Below, one piece after another: positions 1 to 6,568 of a DNA stretch of 19,214 nt. Numbering within the stretch: the stretch's first letter is position 1; every line of letters starts with the position of its first letter. The stretch lies in NCBI GenBank assembly GCA_900552095.1, contig URYM01000009.1, positions 1 through 19,214 of the forward strand, in the 5' to 3' direction. The notes under the pieces are model-generated. The model was not told the origin of the DNA, ran no database searches, and saw only the letters and a program-made list of their open reading frames with translations. The DNA comes from an uncultured Blautia sp. (GTDB lineage: Bacteria; Bacillota; Clostridia; Lachnospirales; Lachnospiraceae). Both the position numbers and the translations under genes were made by a program.

Positions 1-21
1 GGAGATGTGTATAAGAGACAG
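1..21. other. Nextera (Tn5) adapter remnant at left contig end
   Basis: The first 21 bases end in the 19-base Tn5 mosaic end AGATGTGTATAAGAGACAG. The GG before it matches the Illumina Nextera read-2 adapter tail. This is library sequence, not genome; genomic sequence begins at about 22. Confidence 0.97.
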
Positions 22-23
22 AT

Positions 24-1049
24 CCATTCCTGATGGGAGGCGCCATGGCATTTGTGATCAATATCCTCATGCGCTTTCTGGAACGCCACCTGTTTGAAAA
101 CAGGTGGGTAAAAGACAGCAGGATCATACGGAAATTAAAAAGGCCTATCAGCCTTCTGCTTTCCATGGTGACGATTCTGCTGCTGTTTGCGGGAGTATTT
201 TTGATGGTGATCCCGGAACTTGTAGATGCCATCGTACAGATGAGCTCTCATCTGCAGGGAACGTTCCAGAATATTTACAGATGGCTGGAAGATTTCTTTG
301 CGCAGAAGGACTGGAGCGAGGCGCTTCTGACTCCGCTGGAAGCAGCCAGTCAGATGGACTGGTCTGCGTTGACCGAGAAGGTGCTCGCTTTTCTCTCCGG
401 AGGGATCGGAAGTCTTCTTGGTTCTACTTTTTCCATGGCGACTGTGGTGATCGGGAAACTGTTTAACTGGATGATCGCAATTGTATTTGCCTGCTATCTG
501 CTCACCGGGAAGGAGAGGATCGCAGCTCAGGGAAAGAGCGTGCTGAAGGCTTATCTGCCGGAGAAATGGAACGAGCGGGTTTTATTTGTTCTCCGTCTGA
601 CCAGTAAAACTTTCGCCAGCTTTATCACGGGGCAGTGTCTGGAAGCCATGATCCTGGGATGTATGTTCCTCGTAACCATGAGTATTGGCGGATTCCCCTA
701 CGCGCTGGTGATCAGTGTGCTGATCGGATTTACGGCAATCATCCCCTATGTGGGAGCGTTTATGGGATGGTTTGTGGGCGTTCTGATGATTCTGACCATA
801 AGTCCGATCAAAGCCCTTCTCTTTATTATTCTTTTCTTTGTCCTGCAGCAGATTGAGGAAAATCTGGTTTACCCGAGAGTGGTGGGCAAGTCGGTGGGAC
901 TTCCGGCAATCTGGGTGCTGATGGCAATCACTCTGGGCGGAAGTCTGATGGGAGTTATGGGAATGCTGGTATTCATTCCGCTGGTATCGGTAGGTTACTC
1001 TCTTCTGAAAATGGATGTGCGAAAACGGCTGGAGAAAAAGGAGGAGTAA
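24..1049 (+). CDS. AI-2E family transporter (PerM/TqsA/YdiK-like), 5' truncated
   Basis: Integral membrane protein of the AI-2E transporter family (PF01594). Members export small molecules such as autoinducer-2 or act as ion antiporters; the substrate here cannot be told. The reading frame is open into the adapter (Pro-Phe-Leu is readable before the Met at 33), so the natural start is missing and the Met at 33 is probably internal. Counting from that Met, hydrophobic segments lie at about 40-62, 137-157, 206-232, 234-258, 260-275 and 292-322. Family hallmarks are GQCLEA (200-205), IPYVGAFMG (237-245) and the block from QQIEEN to VGLP (272-291). The tail is Lys/Glu-rich. The thioesterase gene follows after 3 bp and its ribosome binding site (1039-1044) lies inside this gene's end, so the two are probably co-transcribed. 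Confidence 0.9.
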   Translation, partial: PFLMGGAMAFVINILMRFLERHLFENRWVKDSRIIRKLKRPISLLLSMVTILLLFAGVFLMVIPELVDAIVQMSSHLQGTFQNIYRWLEDFFAQKDWSEALLTPLEAASQMDWSALTEKVLAFLSGGIGSLLGSTFSMATVVIGKLFNWMIAIVFACYLLTGKERIAAQGKSVLKAYLPEKWNERVLFVLRLTSKTFASFITGQCLEAMILGCMFLVTMSIGGFPYALVISVLIGFTAIIPYVGAFMGWFVGVLMILTISPIKALLFIILFFVLQQIEENLVYPRVVGKSVGLPAIWVLMAITLGGSLMGVMGMLVFIPLVSVGYSLLKMDVRKRLEKKEE

Positions 1050-1052
1050 GAG

Positions 1053-1535
1053 ATGGAGAAGCAGGCAGTAAAAAAAGTGTCGGATTCCCTCACGGAACAG
1101 GTACATCTGATCATGCCTCCCCATTTGAACGGCGGAGGCCGGGTATTTGGAGGGATGCTGCTGCAGTGGATCGACGAGGTGGCCGGGGTGGTGGCAAAGC
1201 GGCATTCCGGGTGTCAGAATGTAACAACAGCAGCCATTGATAATCTGCAGTTCAAGGCCGGCATTTATGCCGGCGATCTGGTGGTGCTGATTGGCAAGGT
1301 GACTTACACCGGAAGAACATCCATGGAAGTCCGTGTGGATACGTATGCGGAAAACAGCCAGGGGATGCGAAGACCGGTCAACAGGGCGTATTTTGTCATG
1401 GTGGGAATGAATGAGGAAGATAAGCCGACTCCGGTTCCCGCGCTGCTGGTAGAGACGGAGAGCGAGCGGGCCGAGTGGGAAGGGGCGCTTAAGAGAAAAG
1501 AATACCGTCTGCTACGGCGCAGGGACGGATTTTGA
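1053..1535 (+). CDS. Acyl-CoA thioesterase, hotdog fold (YciA/cytosolic acyl-CoA hydrolase type)
   Basis: Predicted cytoplasmic acyl-CoA hydrolase of 160 aa that releases CoA from acyl thioesters; chain-length preference cannot be read from sequence. The single hotdog domain (about residues 10-120) has the family signature around residues 23-43: HLN, GGGRVFGGMLLQWIDE, with Asn26, Gly33-Gly34 and Asp41 at the expected active-site helix. A second block, PVNRAYFVMVGMN (108-120), matches the central strand. The start is set by AGGAGG at 1039-1044, 8 nt upstream of ATG. The last 40 residues are charged and Arg-rich. No terminator is evident after it; a promoter for the next gene begins 10 bp beyond the stop. 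Confidence 0.88.
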   Translation: MEKQAVKKVSDSLTEQVHLIMPPHLNGGGRVFGGMLLQWIDEVAGVVAKRHSGCQNVTTAAIDNLQFKAGIYAGDLVVLIGKVTYTGRTSMEVRVDTYAENSQGMRRPVNRAYFVMVGMNEEDKPTPVPALLVETESERAEWEGALKRKEYRLLRRRDGF

Positions 1536-1544
1536 CGGAAAAGG

Positions 1545-1573
1545 TTGCATTTGACGGGGACATCAGGTATACT
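1545..1573 (+). promoter_or_regulatory. Sigma-A type promoter for the SEC-C gene
   Basis: TTGCAT (1545-1550) and TATACT (1568-1573) are separated by 17 bp, leaving a 5' UTR of roughly 35 nt before the ATG at 1615. The overlapping TTGACG at 1551 is too close (11 bp) to be the -35 for this -10. Confidence 0.65.
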
Positions 1574-1614
1574 TATAGACGTAAATCTGAAAAATAAAGG
1601 ATGGTAGAATAGAA

Positions 1615-2115
1615 ATGGCATTATTAAAAACCTGGAGAGACATGGCCTACGATCAGCAGGCAGACAAAGGACAGCTTCAGAGATTCTGGACAAATTATTT
1701 CAATATTGAGAAAGCGATCTACGAGCAGCTTCTGGCGAATCCGGACGAGGTTGTGACCGGCACGGTAAAAGAACTGGCTGACAAGTATAAAGTAGACGTG
1801 ATGACCATGACAGGGTTCCTGGATGGTATTAATGACAGCCTGAAGGAAAAGAATCCCATTGAGGAGATGGAGGAAGATACTCCCGTTAATCTGGGATTTG
1901 ACAAAGAACTGCTGTATAAAAATATGGTGGATGCAAAAGCGGACTGGCTGTACGAGCTGCCGGCCTGGGATGAGATCTTTACTCCGGAGCGGAAGAAAGA
2001 GCTTTATCTAGAGCAGAAGAAATCCGGCACGATTGTGAAAGGACCCAAGGTGGGCAGAAATGATCCCTGCCCCTGCGGAAGCGGAAAGAAATATAAACAC
2101 TGCTGCGGAAGATAG
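1615..2115 (+). CDS. SEC-C motif-containing protein
   Basis: A 166-aa protein ending in a SEC-C zinc-binding motif (PF02810). [18 protein letters not shown] spans about residues 148-165, with Cys152, Cys154, Cys163 and Cys164 as the likely zinc ligands. The same motif terminates SecA, where it contacts SecB or ribosomes, but it also occurs alone in many uncharacterised proteins. The first 145 residues are acidic and helical, with no signal peptide or membrane segment, and I do not recognise a further domain. The ATG follows the promoter at 1545-1573; upstream AAAGGATGG (about 1597-1605) can serve as ribosome binding site. The DUF218 gene follows 25 bp later and probably shares the transcript. 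The molecular function is unknown. Confidence 0.85.
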   Translation: MALLKTWRDMAYDQQADKGQLQRFWTNYFNIEKAIYEQLLANPDEVVTGTVKELADKYKVDVMTMTGFLDGINDSLKEKNPIEEMEEDTPVNLGFDKELLYKNMVDAKADWLYELPAWDEIFTPERKKELYLEQKKSGTIVKGPKVGRNDPCPCGSGKKYKHCCGR

Positions 2116-2140
2116 GCGCAGATAGGATACGGGGGAAAGC

Positions 2141-2884
2141 ATGTACTGGATTCTGTGGATTCTGGGAGGGGCTGCACTCCTTTATTATGCAGCCTGTGTC
2201 AGATATGCGGGAAGAAAGGCTTCGTATCTTTGGATCTGGCTGGCAGCGGGAATCGTTCTGACCCTGTCCGGCGGCGGACTGTATCTGCTGGATTGCCGGG
2301 GAATTGTTTTGCCGGTCTGGTTTATGGCGGCGGCAGCGGGAAGCGCTGCCGCCGTTCTTTTGCTTTTCGGGATCCTTCTTGTATGGATCGGAAAAGGGAT
2401 GCGGAAACAGCCCTGTCCCGATCTGGATGTGCTGGTAGTGCTGGGAGCAAGGGTCAAAGGGACAAGACCCAGCCGGGCGCTGGAACAGCGGCTTGAGAGG
2501 GCAGAGGGATATCTGAGGCGCCATCCGGAAACGCGGGCCATTCTCTCCGGAGGACAGGGAGAAGATGAAGAGATCAGCGAGGCGGAAGCGATGTACCGTT
2601 ATCTTGCGGAAGCGGGAATTGATTCCGGGCGTCTGATCCGGGAAGATCAGTCGGTCACTACAGTGGAGAATCTGCGTTTTTCCGGGCACTGGCTTTCCGG
2701 GAGAGAGAAGATAGGGATTGTGACCAGTGATTTCCATATTACCAGGAGTCTGGGGATTGCCAGAAAGCTGGGGTACAGGAGGGTGTATGGGATCCCTGCC
2801 TCTTCCGGAGCTGTACTTCAGTTCCATTATCTGGTGAGGGAGAGTTTTGCACTCTTAAAAGATAAGCTGGCGGGAAATCTTTAA
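2141..2884 (+). CDS. YdcF/ElyC/SanA family (DUF218) membrane protein
   Basis: A 247-aa protein with three N-terminal hydrophobic segments (about 3-20, 29-50, 57-84) followed by a DUF218 domain (PF02698, about 95-235). Family marks are LDVLVVLGARVKGTRPS (95-111), RAILSGGQGEDE (132-143), the SEAEAMYRYL helix (146-155), SVTTVENLRFS (171-181) and VTSDFHITRS (194-203). ElyC and SanA members influence envelope or cell-wall precursor metabolism in enterobacteria; the enzyme activity is not established for this protein. The start has an upstream GGGGGAAAG (about 2131-2139). The stop codon lies in an 18-bp perfect palindrome. The next gene has its own promoter 28 bp downstream. Confidence 0.87.
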   Translation: MYWILWILGGAALLYYAACVRYAGRKASYLWIWLAAGIVLTLSGGGLYLLDCRGIVLPVWFMAAAAGSAAAVLLLFGILLVWIGKGMRKQPCPDLDVLVVLGARVKGTRPSRALEQRLERAEGYLRRHPETRAILSGGQGEDEEISEAEAMYRYLAEAGIDSGRLIREDQSVTTVENLRFSGHWLSGREKIGIVTSDFHITRSLGIARKLGYRRVYGIPASSGAVLQFHYLVRESFALLKDKLAGNL

Positions 2885-2911
2885 AGATTTCTTACAAAGA
2901 GAGGAAAAGTC

Positions 2912-2940
2912 TTGACTTGTATCAGGGCTTTTTTTATGAT
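2912..2940 (+). promoter_or_regulatory. Promoter of the GntR-ABC cassette
   Basis: TTGACT (2912-2917), a 17-bp spacer, and TATGAT (2935-2940). This is close to the sigma-A consensus. The predicted transcription start, near 2947, falls inside the palindromic operator at 2944-2968. Confidence 0.8.
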
Positions 2941-2943
2941 AAT

Positions 2944-2968
2944 AGTGTATTAAGAATAATAGTACACT
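2944..2968 (+). promoter_or_regulatory. YtrA-type palindromic operator
   Basis: Left half AGTGTATTA (2944-2952) and right half TAGTACACT (2960-2968) are inverted copies with one mismatch around a 7-bp centre. GTGTA...TACAC dyads are typical of YtrA-subfamily GntR operators. It sits over the predicted +1 and 30 bp before the gene for a YtrA-like regulator, so negative autoregulation is the natural reading. Confidence 0.72.
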
Positions 2969-2997
2969 TGATACGGATAGAAGAAAGGGGAGAACTT

Positions 2998-3375
2998 ATG
3001 ATCGCTATCGATTATCAGGATCGAAGACCGCTGTATGAGCAGATTGCCCAGAGATTTCAGGAGCTGATCTTAAGAGGTATCCTGGAACCGGGCGCACAGA
3101 TGCCTTCTGTCCGGAAGCTGGCGGTGGAACTGTCGATCAACCCCAATACGATCCAGCGGGCCTTTGCACTTCTGGAGCAGCAGGGTTACATTTACGCTGT
3201 GAAGGGAAAAGGAAATTTTGTGGCGGGAAAAGGCAATTATCTGGGACAGAAGCAGAGAGAACTTTTGTCCCGGATGGAGAGTCTTCTGGAAGAGGGAGAC
3301 CGGTTGGGCATGAAGAGGGAAGACTGGGAAAAAAAGCTTTCTTCCTTTTATGAAAGAAAGGAGACAGGAGCATGA
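2998..3375 (+). CDS. GntR family transcriptional regulator, YtrA subfamily
   Basis: A 125-aa DNA-binding regulator. The GntR winged helix spans about residues 8-77: PLYEQIAQRF (11-20), GILEPGAQMPSVRKLA (27-42), the recognition helix around INPNTIQRAFALLEQQGY (47-64) and the wing near GKGNFVAG. Only about 45 residues follow, predicted as a short helical dimerisation tail. This short form and the ABC partner gene are diagnostic of the YtrA subfamily. I chose ATG 2998 because AGGGGAG lies just upstream and the domain starts there; the frame is open further upstream, but that extension would cross the promoter and operator. The stop overlaps the ATPase start (ATGA), so the two are translationally coupled. 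It probably represses the cassette until an envelope or antibiotic signal relieves it. Confidence 0.92.
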   Translation: MIAIDYQDRRPLYEQIAQRFQELILRGILEPGAQMPSVRKLAVELSINPNTIQRAFALLEQQGYIYAVKGKGNFVAGKGNYLGQKQRELLSRMESLLEEGDRLGMKREDWEKKLSSFYERKETGA

Positions 3376-4274
3376 TAGAGGCAGTACACATAGAAAAGCA
3401 TTTTGAAAAAATATGTGCGATTTCTGATATGAGTGCCCGGATCCAGGAAGGGGCTGTGTTTGGTCTGGTGGGGAGCAACGGCGCAGGAAAAAGTACCTTT
3501 CTCAGGCTGATCTGCGGTGTATTAAAACCTGATCAGGGACAGATTCTGGTGGATGAGGAGCCGGTATGGGAACAGGAGAGTGCAAAGCGGAAACTATTTT
3601 TTATTTCGGATGATCAGTATTTTTTCCCAAATGCGGATGCGGAAGAGATGATGGATTATTACAGTCTGGTCTGTCCTGCTTTTGACAAGAAAAAATGCAG
3701 GAAATGGATGGAACATTTTTTGATAGACAGAAAGCGGAAGATCAATACGTTCTCCAAAGGAATGAAAAAGCAGCTGTGCATGCTGATGGGAATCTGCGCC
3801 AACACCAAGTATCTGCTCTGCGATGAGACCTTTGACGGGCTGGACCCTGTGATGCGGCAGGCAGTGAAAAGTCTGCTGGTGGAGGAGATGATGAATCGGA
3901 ATTTTACGCCGGTCATTGCTTCCCACAACTTAAGAGAACTGGAAGATATCTGTGACCATGTGGGGCTTCTGCACAGGGGAGGGATGCTGGTATCCAGAGA
4001 TCTGGAGGACATGAAGCTGAATATTCACAAGGTACAGTGTGTGATTCAGAGGCCGGAGAAAGAGGAAGCTCTCCTGGCAGATCTGAACGTTATGAAAAGA
4101 GAAAAGCGGGGATCGCTCCTGGTGCTGACGGTGAAAGGAAACAGGGAGGAGATCCTGCGCAGGGTGGCGGAGGCGGAGCCTCTGTTTCATGAAATCCTGC
4201 CGCTGACCCTGGAAGAAATATTTATCAGTGAAACGGAGGTGGCAGGTTATGACATCAAAAATCTCCTTTTTTAA
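3372..4274 (+). CDS. ABC transporter ATP-binding protein (YtrB-like)
   Basis: A 300-aa ABC ATPase forming the engine of the transporter with the permease that follows. Walker A is GSNGAGKS (34-41), Walker B is YLLCDE (147-152), the D-loop region is GLDP (156-159) and the switch His is His185 in ASHNLREL. The signature motif is the divergent FSKGMKKQ (127-134) in place of LSGGQ, which is usual in YtrB-type ATPases. The Q-loop region reads FISDDQYFF (77-85). The 90 residues after the ATPase core resemble the extra C-terminal domain of ABC-2 exporters. It overlaps the regulator by 4 bp and the permease by 26 bp. The substrate is unknown; YtrBCDEF in Bacillus subtilis is a cell-wall-antibiotic responsive system. 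Confidence 0.9.
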   Translation: MIEAVHIEKHFEKICAISDMSARIQEGAVFGLVGSNGAGKSTFLRLICGVLKPDQGQILVDEEPVWEQESAKRKLFFISDDQYFFPNADAEEMMDYYSLVCPAFDKKKCRKWMEHFLIDRKRKINTFSKGMKKQLCMLMGICANTKYLLCDETFDGLDPVMRQAVKSLLVEEMMNRNFTPVIASHNLRELEDICDHVGLLHRGGMLVSRDLEDMKLNIHKVQCVIQRPEKEEALLADLNVMKREKRGSLLVLTVKGNREEILRRVAEAEPLFHEILPLTLEEIFISETEVAGYDIKNLLF

Positions 4275-6276
4275 AATGGTAAAGCAGGACTGCAGGAGGC
4301 GTATGTGGATTGCTGTAGTTTTGGGCCTGCTCTTTGCTGCGGTTCTTCCCATTGCGGCTTTGATGAATCTGCAGCGGTATGAAGCGCAGGCGGGAATTGT
4401 CTATGAAACGGAACAGGAGACGGGGACAGAGCCGGGATTCCGGGAGGAGGAGAAGCAGGTTCAGGATCTTCAGGAAGACTGTGCGGCGCAGATTCTGGGA
4501 ATTGCGGATGAGAGTAAATTTCTGATTTCCCTTCTGGGAGCTGTGATGGCGGGAATCAGCGGATTTTCTTATCTTCATTCCCGGAAGAAGCAGGATCTTT
4601 TTCACAGTATTCCAGTGAGACGGGAGACCCTCTTTCTGGTACAGCAGGCAAGCGGATTTCTTCTGTGGCTGGCGCCATTTCTGGGAGCCTGGATTCTGAC
4701 TCTTCTGGCAGCCGCTGTAAAAGGAATTCTCACAGGGGCAGTGTGGGCAGCTGCTTTCCAGGGCCTGGGACTGGCGGTTCTTGTGTTTCTCCTGCCCTAT
4801 GAGACGGTAATTCTGGCAATGCTTCTGACGGGGAAACTCCTGACGGCAGTTCTGGGAATGGGGGTATTCTTTCTTTACGGTCCTTTTCTTACTGTACTGG
4901 CGGAGAGTTATCTGCTCTTCTTTCAGACTTATACGCCGGAGGGCTCCGTCTGGTGGAATGAACTGTCCTGGATTACCCCCCTGGCGCCAGTGTTCTGGGT
5001 TCTGGAGGACGGAAGGAGCTTCTGGAGGCTCTCTCTTTTTGCAGTAGCTGCACTGTTTCTTTTCTTTTTTGGCATGATGCTTTATCGGATCCGTCCCACG
5101 GAGCGGGCAGAGCAGTCCATGGCTTTTGTAAAAAGCCAGACAGGGATCCGCTGGGCGCTGGTAATCCCCTTAAGTCTGGGAGCAGGACAGCTGGCCTGTG
5201 GGCTGGCCTACCGGCATGAGGCTGCCTGGCTGTGTTTTGGTATTCTGGCGGGAGTAGTAATCCTCTCAGGTGTGGTGGAAGTAATCTACAGCTTTGATTT
5301 CAGGAAGGCTTTTTCCCACTGGAAACAGATGGTTCTGATGGCTGCGGCCTCTCTGGCGGTGGGCAGTATTTTTGTTTTTGATCTGACAGGGTATGATACC
5401 TGGCTTCCGGAGGAGTCAGAAGTGGAGTCCATGGCGGTAGAAGCGTCCTCCTGGCAGCAGGTCTGTGAGGAGTACTACTTTGAAGAGGGAACGAATGGGG
5501 AAGTCCGCCTGGATGCACGGGAGCAGATGGAGATCCGTAATTTTGGTCCGGTCTATGAGATGGCAAGAGAAGGAGCCAGCCAGAAGGATCAGACGGGAGA
5601 CTGTACTCAGATTACGGTGTGGTTTCACATGAAGAGCGGAAAGACTATTGGAAGGCAGTATCTGCTTCCGGTACAGATGGTGGATGAGGGAATGGAGAAA
5701 CTGATGGAGGATCCGGATTATCTGAGGGCGGAATATCCGATTTTGACAGAAGACATTTCCTGTTATCAGAGTGTTTCCTTCTACGGCAATAACGGAGAAA
5801 TGCTGTTTGGAGGGACGGGAAAAGTAAGAATAGCAAAGTTTGCGGAAGCGTATCGGGCCGATCTGCAGGAGCAGGAGACAGAAAGCTGGAAGCAGGCAGA
5901 ACAGCTGGGAATCTTAAAATTTGAGAGCAGCGCAGGGCCAGGCAGCATTTTTGCCCGGGATTATCCGGTGGATACCACATTTGTCCGTACGCTGGAATGC
6001 CTGGAGGAAATGGGCGTAACCGTGAAAAGGATTCAGGATATGGATGTGGCGGCAATACGGGCAGAATACTGCAAAGAAGACGGGGTATGGGAGGAGCAGA
6101 TGATAGAGGATCCTCAGCAGATCGCCCTTCTTCTGCCGCAGCTGACCACAGGGAAAAACGGATGGGGGGAGAGGCTTGGAAAAGAGTCCGACTGTTCTTT
6201 TGAACTTCTGACAAAAGAGAGGGAGAGCCTGGGATATGCGTATTTGAAAGAATCCTTGACAAAGCCTTCTCTTTGA
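4249..6276 (+). CDS. ABC-2 type permease with long C-terminal soluble domain
   Basis: A 675-aa membrane partner of the preceding ATPase. Hydrophobic segments occur at about 20-39, 92-108, 125-148, 157-185, 189-215, 265-285, 311-330, 337-357 and 369-387; a soluble region of roughly 290 residues follows (from about 390). The cytoplasmic loop carries HSRKKQDLFHSIPVRRETLF (about 100-119), a block I associate with clostridial permeases next to YtrA/YtrB-like genes, whose C-terminal part is, as I recall, called DUF6449. I chose ATG 4249 because GGAGGT (4235-4240) lies 8 nt upstream; an in-frame GTG at 4228 lacks a binding site. Its last codons contain the -35 element of the thrS promoter. Whether the tail faces outside as a sensor is inference. 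Confidence 0.85.
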   Translation: MTSKISFFKMVKQDCRRRMWIAVVLGLLFAAVLPIAALMNLQRYEAQAGIVYETEQETGTEPGFREEEKQVQDLQEDCAAQILGIADESKFLISLLGAVMAGISGFSYLHSRKKQDLFHSIPVRRETLFLVQQASGFLLWLAPFLGAWILTLLAAAVKGILTGAVWAAAFQGLGLAVLVFLLPYETVILAMLLTGKLLTAVLGMGVFFLYGPFLTVLAESYLLFFQTYTPEGSVWWNELSWITPLAPVFWVLEDGRSFWRLSLFAVAALFLFFFGMMLYRIRPTERAEQSMAFVKSQTGIRWALVIPLSLGAGQLACGLAYRHEAAWLCFGILAGVVILSGVVEVIYSFDFRKAFSHWKQMVLMAAASLAVGSIFVFDLTGYDTWLPEESEVESMAVEASSWQQVCEEYYFEEGTNGEVRLDAREQMEIRNFGPVYEMAREGASQKDQTGDCTQITVWFHMKSGKTIGRQYLLPVQMVDEGMEKLMEDPDYLRAEYPILTEDISCYQSVSFYGNNGEMLFGGTGKVRIAKFAEAYRADLQEQETESWKQAEQLGILKFESSAGPGSIFARDYPVDTTFVRTLECLEEMGVTVKRIQDMDVAAIRAEYCKEDGVWEEQMIEDPQQIALLLPQLTTGKNGWGERLGKESDCSFELLTKERESLGYAYLKESLTKPSL

Positions 6277-6284
6277 GCTAGTAT
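6256..6284 (+). promoter_or_regulatory. Promoter of the thrS T-box transcript
   Basis: TTGACA (6256-6261) is a perfect -35. With a 17-bp spacer the -10 is TAGTAT (6279-6284); the overlapping TATAAA at 6282 would need a 20-bp spacer. The -35 lies inside the final codons of the permease gene, whose stop is at 6274-6276. Confidence 0.7.
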
Positions 6285-6291
6285 AAAAATC

Positions 6292-6534
6292 AGAGAAAGC
6301 GTTGAAGAGAAGAGTACGAAGGGGAGTCCCTGCAGAGAGAGCTGTCATGTGGTGGAAGCAGCTTGGGGCAAAGCTTCGGAAGACCACCTCGGAGCGGCTG
6401 TAAACCAGCCCGGCAGGACACCGTTATCGTCACAAAGAGAGGCCCTTCCAGGAGAAGCGGCAATAAGGGTGGAACCGCGAGCGACAGAGAGATTGCCCGT
6501 CCCTTACAGTGGAAGCTGTAAGGGACGGGCTTTT
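6292..6534 (+). promoter_or_regulatory. Threonine T-box leader of thrS
   Basis: Cis-acting leader that binds uncharged tRNA-Thr and allows read-through into thrS. The T-box sequence AATAAGGGTGGAACCGCG lies at 6462-6479, with UGGA at 6470-6473 pairing the tRNA acceptor end. GCGG (6457-6460) and CCGC (6475-6478) form the antiterminator stem. Stem I lies at about 6330-6400. In its 3' side GAAG-ACC-ACC-TCGGAGC follows the usual specifier-loop pattern, making ACC (Thr) at 6383-6385 the likely specifier; a second ACC follows directly. A terminator hairpin ends the leader. These elements fill the gap of about 290 bp before thrS. Confidence 0.93.
6495..6534 (+). terminator. T-box regulated intrinsic terminator
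   Basis: GCCCGTCCCTTACAG (6495-6509) and CTGTAAGGGACGGGC (6516-6530) form a perfect 15-bp stem with a 6-nt loop, followed by TTTT. It lies 35 bp before the thrS start codon. Confidence 0.93.
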
Positions 6535-6568
6535 ACAGTTTCAAAAACAGTTTGAGAGGAGAAGAAAG

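Noticed and set aside
1551..1556. TTGACG as -35 for the SEC-C gene
   Set aside because: Only 11 bp from the TATACT -10; TTGCAT at 1545 has the correct 17-bp spacing.
1979..2827. 282-codon - strand open frame over the SEC-C and DUF218 genes
   Set aside because: It is a low-complexity Pro/Ser/Arg-rich shadow spanning two real genes.
2917..2997. Upstream start of the GntR regulator at 2917
   Set aside because: It lies within the promoter and operator; the family begins at the Met at 2998.
6349..6555. 68-codon frame inside the T-box leader
   Set aside because: It covers the T-box and terminator; structural RNA explains the sequence better.
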